Assembly: GCF_040529045.1 (NCBI RefSeq)
Contig: NZ_CP131914.1
Location: 4,448,501-4,512,500 of the forward strand
DNA from: Xanthomonas indica
GTDB taxonomy: Bacteria > Pseudomonadota > Gammaproteobacteria > Xanthomonadales > Xanthomonadaceae
Length of the DNA: 64,000 bases
Direction: 5' to 3'
Below are positions 26,203-36,861 of this stretch, piece after piece; positions within the stretch are counted from its first letter, which is position 1, and the number at the start of each line of letters is the position of its first letter. The position numbers were made by a program, and so were the translations under genes. Under the pieces are notes generated by a model that had not been told where the DNA came from, did no database searches, and was given only the letters and a program-made list of their open reading frames with translations.

Positions 26203-27480
26203 ATGCCCACCCTGCCGATCAAGCCGCTCGCGATCCGCGAACGCCTGTCCGAAGTCCGCTACGAGATCCGCGGCGAACTGGCACGGCGAGCCCGCGAGCT
26301 GGAGGCCCAGGGGCGCAAGCTGATCAAGCTCAACATCGGCAATCCCGGCGCGTTCGGCTTCCGTGCGCCCGAGCACCTGCAGCGCGCGATCGCCGACGAC
26401 ATGGGCCGAACCGATCCCTACACCCATCAGCAGGGCCTGCCGGAGGCGCGCGAGGCGATCGCCGCGGCCTACGCCCGGCGCCAGCATCCGGACGCGCACC
26501 CGGACCGCATCTTCGTCGGCAACGGCGTCAGCGAGCTGATCGACCTGTCGCTGCGCGCGCTGCTCAACCCGGGCGACGAAGTGCTGGTGCCCTCGCCGGA
26601 CTATCCGCTGTGGTCGGCCGCCACCATCCTCAACGACGGCCGCCCGGTGTACTACCGCTGCGCGCCGGAGAACGGCTTCCAGCCCGACCCGGTGGAGATC
26701 GAGACGCTGGTGTCCTCGCGCACCCGCGCGATCGTGCTGATCAACCCGAACAACCCCAGCGGCGCCAGCTACTCGCGCGCACTGCTGGAGAAGATCGTCG
26801 CCATCGCGGTCAAGCACAACCTGCTGCTGATGGTCGACGAGATCTACGACCAGGTGCTGTACGACGCCGCGGACTTCGTTTCGGTGGCGCCGCTGGCCGG
26901 CGCGCATCCGTGCATCAGCTTCGGCGGCCTGAGCAAGGTGCACCGCGCCTGCGGCTGGCGCGTGGGCTGGGCGCTGCTGTCCGGCGACACCGAGCGCGTC
27001 GGCGATTTCCGCAACGCCATGGACCTGCTCGGTGCGCTGCGCCTGTGCGCCAACGTCCCCGGCCAGTTCGCGATCGATGCCGCGGTCAATGGCCCGGACA
27101 CGATCTCGCCGCTGTGCGCGCCGGGCGGGCGCCTGTACGAGACCCGCCGCGCGGTGATCGAGGCCTGTGCGGCCAGCGAGCACCTGTCGCTGGTGCAGCC
27201 GGCCGGCGCGCTGTACGCGTTCCCGGCCGTGGTCGGCGCCGCCGCGCGCGGCTTCGACGATCACGCCTTCGCCCTGGAACTGATGGAACAGGAAGGCGTG
27301 CTGGTGGTGCCCGGCTCCAGCTTCAACGTGCCCTACCGGCACCATTTCCGCGTCACCCTGCTGCCGGAAGCGGCGACGATGCGCGAGGTGTTCGCGCGCA
27401 TCGACCGGGTGCTGGCGCGCCGCGCCGAGGACGCCACCAAGGTGGTGCCGCTGAAGCCGCGGGCGGCTGTGGGGCGGTGA
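26203..27480 (+). CDS. alaA: AlaA-like PLP-dependent aminotransferase
   Basis: 425 residues of fold-type I aminotransferase. The PLP lysine is in FGGLSKVHRACGWRVGW, the phosphate-binding region is VGNGVSELIDL, the substrate Asn is in INPNNPSGASYS and the cofactor Asp in LLMVDEIYD. The closest family is the E. coli AlaA (YfbQ) type, which makes alanine from pyruvate and glutamate; aspartate aminotransferase is less likely. The ATG at 26203 gives MPTLPIKPLAIRERLSEVRYEIRG, a typical N terminus. It stands alone on the plus strand, divergent from rsgA. Confidence 0.88.
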   Translation: MPTLPIKPLAIRERLSEVRYEIRGELARRARELEAQGRKLIKLNIGNPGAFGFRAPEHLQRAIADDMGRTDPYTHQQGLPEAREAIAAAYARRQHPDAHPDRIFVGNGVSELIDLSLRALLNPGDEVLVPSPDYPLWSAATILNDGRPVYYRCAPENGFQPDPVEIETLVSSRTRAIVLINPNNPSGASYSRALLEKIVAIAVKHNLLLMVDEIYDQVLYDAADFVSVAPLAGAHPCISFGGLSKVHRACGWRVGWALLSGDTERVGDFRNAMDLLGALRLCANVPGQFAIDAAVNGPDTISPLCAPGGRLYETRRAVIEACAASEHLSLVQPAGALYAFPAVVGAAARGFDDHAFALELMEQEGVLVVPGSSFNVPYRHHFRVTLLPEAATMREVFARIDRVLARRAEDATKVVPLKPRAAVGR

Positions 27481-27482
27481 GT

Positions 27483-27512
27483 GGGGACTGGAGAATCGGG
27501 AATCGGGAATGG
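27483..27512. repeat. Single arm of the GGGAATCGGGAATGG repeat
   Basis: GGAGAATCGGGAATCGGGAATGG just after the alaA stop is another copy of the word repeat found at 3440-3542 and 6311-6393, here without an obvious partner arm. Confidence 0.6.
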
Positions 27513-27575
27513 CTAAGCGTGCGCCGTTGCTGGATCGCGTATCCCGGTGACATGGCTGCTGCGGGTTCTGCGTAG

Positions 27576-28217
27576 ATGAGCAAAGGCCGTTTCGCCACGC
27601 CTGAGCACACACCGCTGCGCTATCTGGCGCTGGGCGATTCCTACACGATCGGCGAAGGCGTGGACGCCGACGGACGCTGGCCGATGCAACTGGCCGCAGC
27701 GCTGCGCCGCGACGGCATCGCGCTGGACGATCCGCAGATCGTCGCCACCACCGGCTGGACCACCGACGAACTGGACGCCGGCATCGATGCGGCAGCCCCA
27801 CAGGGTCCCTTCGACCTGGTGACGCTGCTGATCGGCGTCAACAACCAGTACCGCGGCTATCCGCTGGAGAATTACCGCGCGCAGTTCGACGCGCTGCTGC
27901 AGCGCGCGATCGGCTTCGCCGACACGCGGCCGCAGCGGGTGCTGGCGGTGTCGATCCCGGACTGGGGCGTGACCGCCTTCGCACAGCCGCCCGCGCACGA
28001 TCCGGCGCGCATCGCCGTGCAGATCGACGCCTTCAACGCCGCGGCGCAGGCCTGCTGCGCCGCGCGCGCGGTGCGCTTCGTCGATATCACTGCCTGCAGC
28101 CGCGATGGCGGCGGCGACGCGGCGATGCTGGCTGCCGACGGGCTGCATCCGTCGGCAGCGATGTATGCGCGCTGGACCGCGCTGCTGTTGCCGGCGGCCC
28201 GCGATGCGTTAGCCTAG
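27576..28217 (+). CDS. SGNH/GDSL-type hydrolase
   Basis: 213 residues. Block I is LALGDSYTIGEG with the nucleophile Ser, the Gly/Asn oxyanion region is LLIGVNNQYRGY, and block V is DGLHPSAAM with the catalytic Asp and His. There is no signal peptide, so it is probably cytoplasmic. The substrate (an ester or thioester) cannot be read from sequence. It lies 95 bp after alaA and 30 bp before the methyltransferase gene, so it may be co-transcribed with the latter. Confidence 0.85.
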   Translation: MSKGRFATPEHTPLRYLALGDSYTIGEGVDADGRWPMQLAAALRRDGIALDDPQIVATTGWTTDELDAGIDAAAPQGPFDLVTLLIGVNNQYRGYPLENYRAQFDALLQRAIGFADTRPQRVLAVSIPDWGVTAFAQPPAHDPARIAVQIDAFNAAAQACCAARAVRFVDITACSRDGGGDAAMLAADGLHPSAAMYARWTALLLPAARDALA

Positions 28218-28247
28218 CTGGCGTACGCCCGCTGCCAAGGACCGACA

Positions 28248-28946
28248 TTGCGCGACGCCAGCACCACCCAGCCGATGACCCGCCCGCAGGCCCTGGCCAT
28301 CGCCCGCGCCTTCCTGCCCACGCATCCGCTGGGCAATCGCTACGACTACTACTACACGCGCACCAAGCTGCGCACCGATCCGCTGTATCCCGGCGTGCTC
28401 GCCGCGCTGCGCGGCACCGAGGCGCCGGTGCTGGACCTGGGCTGCGGGCTAGGCCTGCTGGCGCACGCGCTGCGCGCCGACGGCCAGCGCCAGCGCTACC
28501 ACGGCGTGGACATCGATGCGGCCAAGATCCGCCGCGCCGGCGCCATCGCTGCGCGCAACGGGCTGCAGGACACGCATTTCGCGGTGGTCGACCTGGGCCA
28601 GTCCTGGCCCGAGCACCACGGCAGCGTCGCGATCCTGGACGTACTGCAGTACCTGGACCGCGACATGCAGTCCAACCTGATCCGCAGCGTGGCGCGCATG
28701 CTCACCCCCGGTGCCAAGCTGGTGATCCGCAGCGGCCTGGGCGATGCCAGCGGCCGCGGCCGCACCAGCCGCATCACCGACGTGCTGGCGCACCTGGCCG
28801 GCTGGATGCAGGAGCTGCCCAAGGCCTACCCCACCCGCGACAGCCTGCAGGCCCAGCTCGACGCCGCCGGCCTGCACGCCAGCTTCGCGCCGCTGTACGG
28901 CAACACGCCGTTCAACAACTGGCTGATCGTGGCGGAGCCGCGTTGA
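28248..28946 (+). CDS. Class I SAM-dependent methyltransferase
   Basis: 232 residues from a TTG at 28248, chosen because AAGG stands 7 nt upstream; the first ATG is 28275. The SAM-binding motif is VLDLGCGLGLLAHALR at about 64-79, followed by GVDIDAAKIRRA (ribose-binding acidic residue) and AILDVLQYLDRDMQ. It is a Methyltransf_12/25-like fold with an extended N terminus (YDYYYTRTKLRTDPLYPGVL). The substrate is unknown. The helical region LAGWMQELPKAYPTRDSLQAQLDAAG near the end suits a small-molecule or lipid methyltransferase. Confidence 0.8.
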   Translation: MRDASTTQPMTRPQALAIARAFLPTHPLGNRYDYYYTRTKLRTDPLYPGVLAALRGTEAPVLDLGCGLGLLAHALRADGQRQRYHGVDIDAAKIRRAGAIAARNGLQDTHFAVVDLGQSWPEHHGSVAILDVLQYLDRDMQSNLIRSVARMLTPGAKLVIRSGLGDASGRGRTSRITDVLAHLAGWMQELPKAYPTRDSLQAQLDAAGLHASFAPLYGNTPFNNWLIVAEPR

Positions 28947-29013
28947 GGCTGGCGCTGCACCGCGCCGGCAGCGGCCGCAGCGGCTGCGCCGGTTCACACC
29001 CGGATTGCCCCGC

Positions 29014-29352
29014 ATGACCGCACCCATGCCACGCCCACGCTCCGGCCTGGGCATCGCGTCCCTGGCGACCAGCCTGCTCAGCGCGTTGGTGCTGCTCGCG
29101 GCACTGGTGCTCAGCACCTTCTTCGTCATCCCGACGTTCGCCGCTGGCCCGCACGCACCGATGTCGCTGCTGCTCGGCCTGCTGGCCTTGTTCACCGCCA
29201 TCGCGCAGGTCTGCGCCATCGCACTGGGCATCGGCAACTGCCTGCAGCCTGGCCGCAACAAGCGCTACGGCATCCTCGGTCTGTTGTGCGCCCTGCTCAC
29301 CCTCGGCGCGATGGCGGCGCTGCTCGCCTACGGCATGGCCCGGCCAGGCTGA
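29014..29352 (+). CDS. Small three-helix membrane protein
   Basis: 112 residues from ATG 29014. Three hydrophobic segments lie at about 15-43, 50-75 and 88-108, with an N-terminal GLGIASLATSLLS that resembles DUF4190-type or tail-anchored small membrane proteins. RNKRYGILGLLCALLTL precedes the last helix. I do not recognise a specific family. It follows the methyltransferase by 67 bp and converges on the polysaccharide deacetylase gene. Confidence 0.6.
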   Translation: MTAPMPRPRSGLGIASLATSLLSALVLLAALVLSTFFVIPTFAAGPHAPMSLLLGLLALFTAIAQVCAIALGIGNCLQPGRNKRYGILGLLCALLTLGAMAALLAYGMARPG

Positions 29353-29428
29353 TCCCCGCGGCGGCGAAGCGACCGGTACGGGGACATGCCGCGGGTCGCG
29401 ATGCCGCGGCACCACGACGCAGTCCGAC

Positions 29429-30205
29429 TCAATCCGGCAACACCGCCTGCAGCCCGCGTGCCTGCAAGGCCTGCAATACGCCTTCCACGATCGCGGGGTT
29501 GTGTCCGTGCGCTGCCCCCTCGTGCAGCAGCACGATGGCGCCGGGGCGCAGGTCGCGGGCGATGCGTGCGACGGTGACGGCCGGGTCGCAGCGCACGCCG
29601 TCGAAGCCGCGCGCGCTCCAGGCCACCCGGGTCAGGCCATGCCGGCGCAGCGGCGCGGCGACGAAGGGATTGGTCATGCCCACCACCGAGCGGTACCAGC
29701 GCGGCGCGGTACCGGCGATCGCGGCCAGCGTCTGCTGCGCCTGGCCGATTTCCTGCGCCATGCGTCGCGGCCCCAGCGCCCAGAACCAGGCCTGCGGATG
29801 GTGCTGGCTGTGGTTGCCGATGCCGTGGCCGCGGCGCAGGATCTCGCCCACCAGCTGCGGGCGCGCGGCGGCGCGGGCGCCGACCAGGAAGAAGGTGGCC
29901 CTGGCCTGGTGGCGGTCGAGCAGGTCCAGGATGGCCGCGGTGTCGTCGGAGGGGCCGTCGTCGATGGTCAGCCACACCCGCGGCGCGTTGCCGGGCAGGC
30001 GGTCCAGCACCGGCGCGTACAGCCGCGCCCGCGGCAGGAACACCGGCAGCACCAGCGCCGCGTGCGACAGCAGCAGCGCCGGCAGCCCGACCCGCCACCC
30101 GTAGGCCCACCACAGCGCCGCCACCAGCGCCTGCGAGGCCAGCGCCCAGGGCAGCCAGCGGTACGGGTGGCGCGGGATGCGATGCAGCGTTTCCGGAACT
30201 GTCAT
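29429..30205 (-). CDS. NodB-type polysaccharide deacetylase, membrane-anchored
   Basis: 258 residues from ATG 30205 (in-frame ATG 30220 also possible). Two N-terminal hydrophobic segments (about 20-55) precede a NodB domain: LTIDDGPSDDTA carries the catalytic base and metal Asp, and HSQHHP supplies the His-xxx-His metal site. RWYRSVVGMTNP and GAIVLLHEG are the later motifs. The family removes N- or O-acetyl groups from polysaccharides. The substrate here is unknown. The gene is divergent from the glutaredoxin gene with about 58 bp between starts. Confidence 0.82.
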   Translation of the reverse strand: MTVPETLHRIPRHPYRWLPWALASQALVAALWWAYGWRVGLPALLLSHAALVLPVFLPRARLYAPVLDRLPGNAPRVWLTIDDGPSDDTAAILDLLDRHQARATFFLVGARAAARPQLVGEILRRGHGIGNHSQHHPQAWFWALGPRRMAQEIGQAQQTLAAIAGTAPRWYRSVVGMTNPFVAAPLRRHGLTRVAWSARGFDGVRCDPAVTVARIARDLRPGAIVLLHEGAAHGHNPAIVEGVLQALQARGLQAVLPD

Positions 30206-30263
30206 GCCCCATGATGCCATGCGGCGTAGAATGACCGGTCCGACTCTGCGACGACTGCCTGCC

Positions 30264-31190
30264 ATGTCCCTCGACCCCGCCCTGCGCTCCCGTATCGAAA
30301 CGCTGCTCAGCTCCAACCGCGTCGTGCTGTTCATGAAAGGCCAGCCGGGCATGCCGCAGTGCGGGTTCTCCGCCAAGGCGGTGGGCGCGCTGAACGAGCT
30401 CGGCGTCGACTTCGCCCACGTCAACGTGCTGGCCGACCAGGACATCCGCGAGGGCATCAAGGTCTACGGCGACTGGCCGACCATCCCGCAGCTGTACGTG
30501 GACGGCGAGCTGATCGGCGGCAGCGACATCATCCTGCAGATGGCCGGCAGCGGCGAGCTGAGCGAACTGCTCGGCGTGGCCGCGCCGGACCGTACCCCGC
30601 CGTCGATCACCATCACCGATGCCGCCGCCGAGATGCTGCGCGGCGCGCTGGCCGATGCCCCGGGTGCGAGCCTGGCGCTGGCGATCGACGCGCAGTTCCA
30701 GCCGAACTTCCAGCTGGCGCCGACCGATCCCAACGCCATCGCCGCCGAGTCCAATGGCCTGCGCGTGCAGTTCGATCTGGGCAGCGCGCGCCGCGCCGAC
30801 GGCATCACCATCGACTGGGTGGACGACATGCGCGGCCGTGGCCTGGCCATCGACAATCCCAACGCGCCCAAGCCGGTGCAGGACCTCAGCCCGCGCGACG
30901 CCGACGACCAGGTGCGCGCCGGCAGCGTGATCCTGGTGGACGTGCGTCCGCCGGAGGAGCGCGCGGTGGCGTCGGTCAACGTGCCGTTCCGCACCCTCGA
31001 TGGCGAGCAGCGCGCGCAACTGGAAGCGCTGCCCAAGGACACTGCCCTGGCCTTCCTGTGCCACCGCGGCGGCCGCAGCGCGCAGGCCGCCGAGCACTTC
31101 CGTTCGCTGGGCTTCACCAAGGTGCACAACGTGGTCGGCGGCATCGACGCCTGGACCGATCAGGTCGACGGCAGCGTGCCGAAGTACTGA
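30264..31190 (+). CDS. grxD: Monothiol glutaredoxin fused to IscA-like and rhodanese domains
   Basis: 308 residues in three parts. A Grx4-type monothiol glutaredoxin (about 1-108) carries the PQCGFS iron-sulfur site and WPTIPQLYVDGELIGGSDI. A middle HesB/IscA-like domain (about 112-210, ITITDAAAEMLRGAL) appears to lack the usual cluster cysteines. A C-terminal rhodanese domain (about 215-300) has LVDVRPPEER and active-site Cys in FLCHRGGRSAQAAEHF. Grx4 proteins carry and transfer [2Fe-2S] clusters. The extra domains suggest sulfur transfer or partner binding in the same polypeptide, as seen in xanthomonads. A strong terminator follows at 31234. Confidence 0.9.
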   Translation: MSLDPALRSRIETLLSSNRVVLFMKGQPGMPQCGFSAKAVGALNELGVDFAHVNVLADQDIREGIKVYGDWPTIPQLYVDGELIGGSDIILQMAGSGELSELLGVAAPDRTPPSITITDAAAEMLRGALADAPGASLALAIDAQFQPNFQLAPTDPNAIAAESNGLRVQFDLGSARRADGITIDWVDDMRGRGLAIDNPNAPKPVQDLSPRDADDQVRAGSVILVDVRPPEERAVASVNVPFRTLDGEQRAQLEALPKDTALAFLCHRGGRSAQAAEHFRSLGFTKVHNVVGGIDAWTDQVDGSVPKY

Positions 31191-31233
31191 GTCGGGGACC
31201 ACGTCGTTCGCGCCCCGCGCGGACGCGTCGAAA

Positions 31234-31261
31234 GGGCGATCGCAAGATCGCCCTTTTTTTG
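31234..31261 (+). terminator. Rho-independent terminator after grxD
   Basis: GGGCGATC and GATCGCCC form a perfect 8-bp stem with a GCAA loop, followed directly by eight T. This is the clearest intrinsic terminator in the window. Confidence 0.93.
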
Positions 31262-31303
31262 TTCGCGCGCCGCGATCGCCACAACGCGCAAATACGCAAA
31301 CGC

Positions 31304-31620
31304 GTAGGAGCGGCTTCAGCCGCGACCGGGCCTTACCAGGAACGCCCGGTCGCGGCTGAAGCCGCTCCTACCGTGGGCACCACCGCTTGGCGTCTTGCGC
31401 AAGTGCTGGCGGCAGCATGTAGTCCGGCAATCGCTTGTGGGAGGGACTTCAGTTCCGACTGCAAGGAGGTCGAAACGCCCGATGTCTTCGCCCGTCGCGG
31501 CTGAAGCCGCTCCCACAAGGAGCGCACCCCTTGCCTCCTGTGCGAGCACTGAGCCAACGCTGGCGGCCGCGCCAGCAGTCTGGCGCCTCCATGGGAGAGG
31601 GACTTCAGTCCCGACTGCAG
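31304..31620. repeat. Cluster of REP-like palindromes
   Basis: The main element has perfect 28-bp inverted arms at 31304-31331 and 31344-31371 (GTAGGAGCGGCTTCAGCCGC core). Related half-elements follow at 31437-31464 (TGTGGGAGGGACTTCAG), 31494-31516 (GTCGCGGCTGAAGCCGCTCC) and 31591-31620 (ATGGGAGAGGGACTTCAG). They alternate between GCGGCTTCAGCCGC and GGGACTTCAGTCCC subtypes. The block fills the gap between the grxD terminator and the DUF924 gene. Confidence 0.85.
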
Positions 31621-31683
31621 TGACACCCGATGCGCCAGAGGCGTCGCTGGCATGACGCCGTGATCGCGCAGGCAACGCTTCCC

Positions 31684-32229
31684 TCACCCGGCAAACCCAC
31701 CCGCATCCAGGAACGCCTGCTCCTCCGGCGTCGTCGTACGCCCCAGCGCCGCATTGCGGTGCGGGAAGCGGCCGAAGCGCTGGATCACGTCCTCGTGCAC
31801 CACCGCCCACTGCAGCGACTCGGCATCGCCGAGCGCGCTGAACAGCTCCACTGCCTGGCGCTGCCGCGCGGCGTCCTCGGCATGCGTGTAGGGCAGGTAG
31901 AAGAACATCCGCAGCTCGGCATCGGCCTGCTGGTCGAAGCCAGCCGCCAGCGCCTGGTCGGCGTAGCGGCCGGCCAGGCCGTCGGTGGCGAAGGCGTGGG
32001 CGCTGCCGCGGAATACGTTGCGCGGCACCTGGTCGAGCAACAGCAGCAGCGCCAGCGCGCCCTCGGCATCGGCCAGCCAGTCGCCGCGTTCGCCGCGCGC
32101 GGCGGCATGGTGCGCGTCCAGCAGGTGCTGGCGGACGTTGGCGTCGAAGGAATCGTTGGCGGCGAACCAGCGTTCGCGGCCGGCGCTGCGCCAGAAGTCC
32201 ACGACGGTGCGCGCGGGGGTGTCGGTCAT
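31684..32229 (-). CDS. DUF924-family protein
   Basis: 181 residues from ATG 32229; ATG 32241 is also possible. The family pattern is clear: VVDFWRSAGRERWFAANDSFDANVRQ at the N terminus, LLLLLDQVPRNVFRGSAHAFATD in the middle and FFYLPYTHAEDAARQ later. The fold is an all-alpha TPR-like bundle of unknown biochemical role, widespread in proteobacteria. Its 5' end faces the amidohydrolase pair. Confidence 0.82.
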   Translation of the reverse strand: MTDTPARTVVDFWRSAGRERWFAANDSFDANVRQHLLDAHHAAARGERGDWLADAEGALALLLLLDQVPRNVFRGSAHAFATDGLAGRYADQALAAGFDQQADAELRMFFYLPYTHAEDAARQRQAVELFSALGDAESLQWAVVHEDVIQRFGRFPHRNAALGRTTTPEEQAFLDAGGFAG

Positions 32230-32392
32230 CGCAGTGTCCATGAGCGGGAATCGGTCTGCATACCAGGTTTCGCGTCGCGATCCGGTGCATCGCACCATGC
32301 CCATGCCGCACCCGCACTTGGCAAGCGCGCCGGCTCGGGCTAGCGTGCGGGCACGGCCGCAAGGGCCGCGTCCATCTTCCGGGGAAAATCCG

Positions 32393-33789
<1,397 letters not shown>

Positions 33790-33793
<4 letters not shown>

Positions 33794-35079
33794 ACCGCGC
33801 CCTATCCTCGTCCCACCGCCTGGCGCAGCGCCTGGTCCTGGCCGCCAGCCTGCTGCTCGGCAGCGCCCCCGGCGTCGCCCAGGACGTGCTGATCCGTGGC
33901 GCCACCGTGCACACCGCCAGCGCCCGCGGCACCCTGGCCAATGCCGACGTACTGGTCCAGGGCGGGGTGATCCGCGCGGTCGGCCCCGGCCTGAGCGCGC
34001 CGGCCGGCGTCGCCGTGGTCGAGGCCAAGGGCCGGCCGCTGACCCCGGCGCTGTTCGGCGGCATCACCGAGATCGGCATCGAGGAGGTCTCCGGCGAGGC
34101 CTCCACCGTCGACAGCACGCTGACCCTGCCGCACGACCAGCCGATGCGTCCGGAGTTCGACGTGACCCTGGCCTACAACCCCGCGTCGGTGCTGATCCCG
34201 GTCGCGCGCGTGGAGGGCATCGGCTTCACCGCACTCGGCGCCAACACCGGCGGCGCCTTCGTTGCCGGCCAGGGTGCGGTGATGCGCCTGGACGGCGGCG
34301 CCGACCCGATCGGCCCGCGCGCGCTGTACCTGCACCTGGGCAGCGATGCGCTGGAACTGAGCGGCAAGTCGCGCGCGGCGCAATGGATGCTGCTCGACCA
34401 GCTGGTGGCCGAGGCGCGCGGACGCATGCCCGCCGACTCGCCGCACGCGCTGCTGACCCCGGCCGGCCGCGCGGTGCTGGCGCGCTACCTCGCCGGCCAG
34501 GGCCGCATCGTGGTGGCGGTGAACCGGGCCGCCGACATCCGCCAGCTGCTGCGCTGGGCGCAACGCGAGAAGGTGCGCATTGCCATCGCCAGCGGCGACG
34601 AGGCCTGGAAGCTGGCGCCGGAACTGGCAAAGGCGCAGGTGCCGGTGTTCGTCAACGCGCTGGACGACCTGCCGGCCAGCTTCGACCAGATCGGCGCCAC
34701 CCTGGAGAACGCCGCACGCCTCAATGCCGCCGGCGTGGCGGTGAGCTTCACCCAGGGCGGCGACGGCGCGCACAACGCGCGCAAGCAGCGGCAACTGGCC
34801 GGCAACGCGGTCGCCCACGGGCTGCCGTGGGACGCCGCCCTGGCCGGCCTGACCCGGGTTCCGGCCGAGGCCTTTGGCGTGGGCGACCGCCTGGGCAGCA
34901 TCGCCCCGGGCAAGCTCGCCGACCTGGTGCTGTGGGAAGGCGACCCGCTGGACGTGGCGCATTACGCCGAGCAGGTCTGGCTGGGCGGCCGCGCCATCCC
35001 GATGCGCTCACGGCAGACCGAACTGCGCGACCGCTACATGCAGCACAGCGGCGCGCTGCCGAAGGCCTACACCCACTAG
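33790..35079 (+). CDS. Amidohydrolase-like protein lacking metal ligands
   Basis: 429 residues with a signal peptide (LVLAASLLLGSAPGVAQ). The fold is that of its neighbour: an N-terminal beta part (VLIRGATVHTASARGTLANADVLVQGG) and C-terminal GSIAPGKLADLVLWEGDPLD. The place of the HxH motif reads LTPALFGGITEIGIEEVS, and no His-rich strands are seen later, so it is probably catalytically inactive. The ATG overlaps the TGA of the upstream gene (33790-33793), so the two are coupled and may form a heteromer in which this chain is structural or regulatory. Confidence 0.8.
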
Positions 35080-35098
35080 CCCACCGGGGACGCGGAGA

Positions 35099-35120
35099 CG
35101 GCAGCGTGCAGACGCTGCCG
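35099..35120 (+). terminator. Hairpin after the amidohydrolase pair
   Basis: CGGCAGCGT and ACGCTGCCG form a perfect 9-bp stem with a GCAG loop 19 bases after the stop codon. Only TTG follows, so termination strength is uncertain. Confidence 0.5.
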
Positions 35121-35256
35121 TTGCCCGGCGACAGCACTTCGCCGCGCGCTCAACCGCGCGCGGCTGAGCGCCACCCGACCGGCGCGCGTCGGCGACAGCC
35201 GGCAGCGCACCGGCGCGCAGTAGGCTGTGCGCCTGCTTGTCCTTGCGCGCACCGCC

Positions 35257-36861
35257 ATGCCCCGCCTGCCTCGCCTGCTGCTGTGCCTGTTCGCGCTGAC
35301 CAGTGCAGCGCCCGCATGGGCCGGGGCCAGCCGCTTCGGCGTCGCCCGGGTCGGCGAACGCTTCGTCGTCGACAGCGGCGCCGATCTGCAGTTCAGCGTG
35401 GACGCACGCACCGGCGACGTGGTCTCCATGCGCTACCGCGGCATCGAACTGGAGAGCCCGGAAGCCAAGCACTCGCAGATCGCCTCGGGCCTGGGCAGCG
35501 CCAGCGTCGCCGCACGCACCGTCGGTGACACCATCGTCGTCTCGGCCAGCGCCGGCGACCTGGTGCAGTACTACATGGCGCGCAAGGGACGCGACGCGAT
35601 CTATCTGGCCACCTACGCACCGACTCTGCTGCCGGTCGGCGAACTGCGCTTCATCGCCCGGCTCGACGCGGCCAAGCTGCCTAACGCCGAGCGCGAGCCG
35701 GATTCCAACGTCGGCACCGCGATCGAAGGCAAGGACGTGTTCCTGCTGCCCGACGGCCGCACCAGCTCCAAGTTCTACTCGGCGCGGCGCGCGATCGACG
35801 ACACCGTGCATGGCGTCAGTGGTCCCGGCGTGGCCGTGCGGATGTGGATGGGCAATCACGAACACAGCGCCGGCGGGCCGTTCTTCAAGGACATCGCCAC
35901 GCAACGGACCGCGCGCACCCACGAGCTGTACAACTACATGTTCTCCAACCACACCCAGACCGAACCGTACCGCGGCGGCCTGCATGGCGTGTACGTGCTG
36001 CAGTTCAGCCAGGGCGGCGCGGCGGCGCAGGTGCCGCCGGACCTGCGCTTCGTCGACGCGTCGCTGGGGCTGCAAGGCTTCCTGGGCGCAGCGGAGCGCG
36101 GCGCGGTGGCCGGCCAGGTCTCCGGCATCGCCGTGGGGCAGCCGGCGGTGGTGGCCCTGCGCAACGCGCAGGCGCAGTACTGGGCCAAGGCCGACACCGA
36201 TGGCCGCTTCCGCATCGCCGGCATCCGCCCCGGCGCGTACCGCATCGCGCTGTACCAGAACGAGCTGGAGGTGGCCCACGCCACGGTGCAGATCGCGGCC
36301 GCGGCCACCGCACAGGCCGCGCTGCACGCGGTCCCGCTGCCGGGCCAAGTGATCTGGCAGATCGGCGATCCCGATGGCACGCCGGCCGGCTTCCGCAACG
36401 CCGCGCTGCTGGCGAGCGCGCATCCTTCCGACCGGCGCATGGCGCCGTGGGGGCCGCTCACGTATCGCGTGGGCCGCGACCCGCTCGACGCGTTCCCGGC
36501 AGCGCAATGGCGCGGCGTCAACACGCCCACCCGCATCGCCTTCGTGCTCGGCCGCGACCAGGTCCACGCCTATCGCCTGCGGCTGTTCGTCACCCTCACC
36601 CAGGCCGGCGGCCGTCCGCAGCTGCGGGTGAACGCGCGCTGGAACGGGCCGGTGCCGCCACGCCCGGAGCAGCCGGACAGCCGCGGCATCACCCGCGGCA
36701 CCTATCGCGGCAACAACACGGCGTATCTGTTCGACATTCCCGCCAGCGCCCTGCAGGCCGGCCTCAACACGCTGGACATCGAGGTCGCGTCGGGCACGCC
36801 GGACAACGGCTTCCTCGGTCCCGGCCTGATCTTCGACAGCGTGCAACTGCTCGCGCCGTGA
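35257..36861 (+). CDS. Rhamnogalacturonan lyase (PL4 family), secreted
   Basis: 534 residues. The signal peptide LLLCLFALTSAAPAWA is followed by an N-terminal catalytic beta-sandwich (about 30-270: FVVDSGADLQFSVDARTGDVVSMRYRG, GPGVAVRMWMGNHEHSAGGPFFKDI, NYMFSNHTQTEPYRGGLHGVYVLQF), an FnIII-like middle domain (GQVSGIAVGQPAVVAL, TDGRFRIAGIRPGAYRIALYQ) and a jelly-roll carbohydrate-binding-like end (NTLDIEVASGTPDNGFLGPGLIFDSVQL). PL4 enzymes cleave rhamnogalacturonan I of pectin by beta-elimination. An in-frame GTG at 35227 could extend the N terminus. Adjacent to a GH12 gene, it fits plant cell-wall attack. Confidence 0.87.
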   Translation: MPRLPRLLLCLFALTSAAPAWAGASRFGVARVGERFVVDSGADLQFSVDARTGDVVSMRYRGIELESPEAKHSQIASGLGSASVAARTVGDTIVVSASAGDLVQYYMARKGRDAIYLATYAPTLLPVGELRFIARLDAAKLPNAEREPDSNVGTAIEGKDVFLLPDGRTSSKFYSARRAIDDTVHGVSGPGVAVRMWMGNHEHSAGGPFFKDIATQRTARTHELYNYMFSNHTQTEPYRGGLHGVYVLQFSQGGAAAQVPPDLRFVDASLGLQGFLGAAERGAVAGQVSGIAVGQPAVVALRNAQAQYWAKADTDGRFRIAGIRPGAYRIALYQNELEVAHATVQIAAAATAQAALHAVPLPGQVIWQIGDPDGTPAGFRNAALLASAHPSDRRMAPWGPLTYRVGRDPLDAFPAAQWRGVNTPTRIAFVLGRDQVHAYRLRLFVTLTQAGGRPQLRVNARWNGPVPPRPEQPDSRGITRGTYRGNNTAYLFDIPASALQAGLNTLDIEVASGTPDNGFLGPGLIFDSVQLLAP

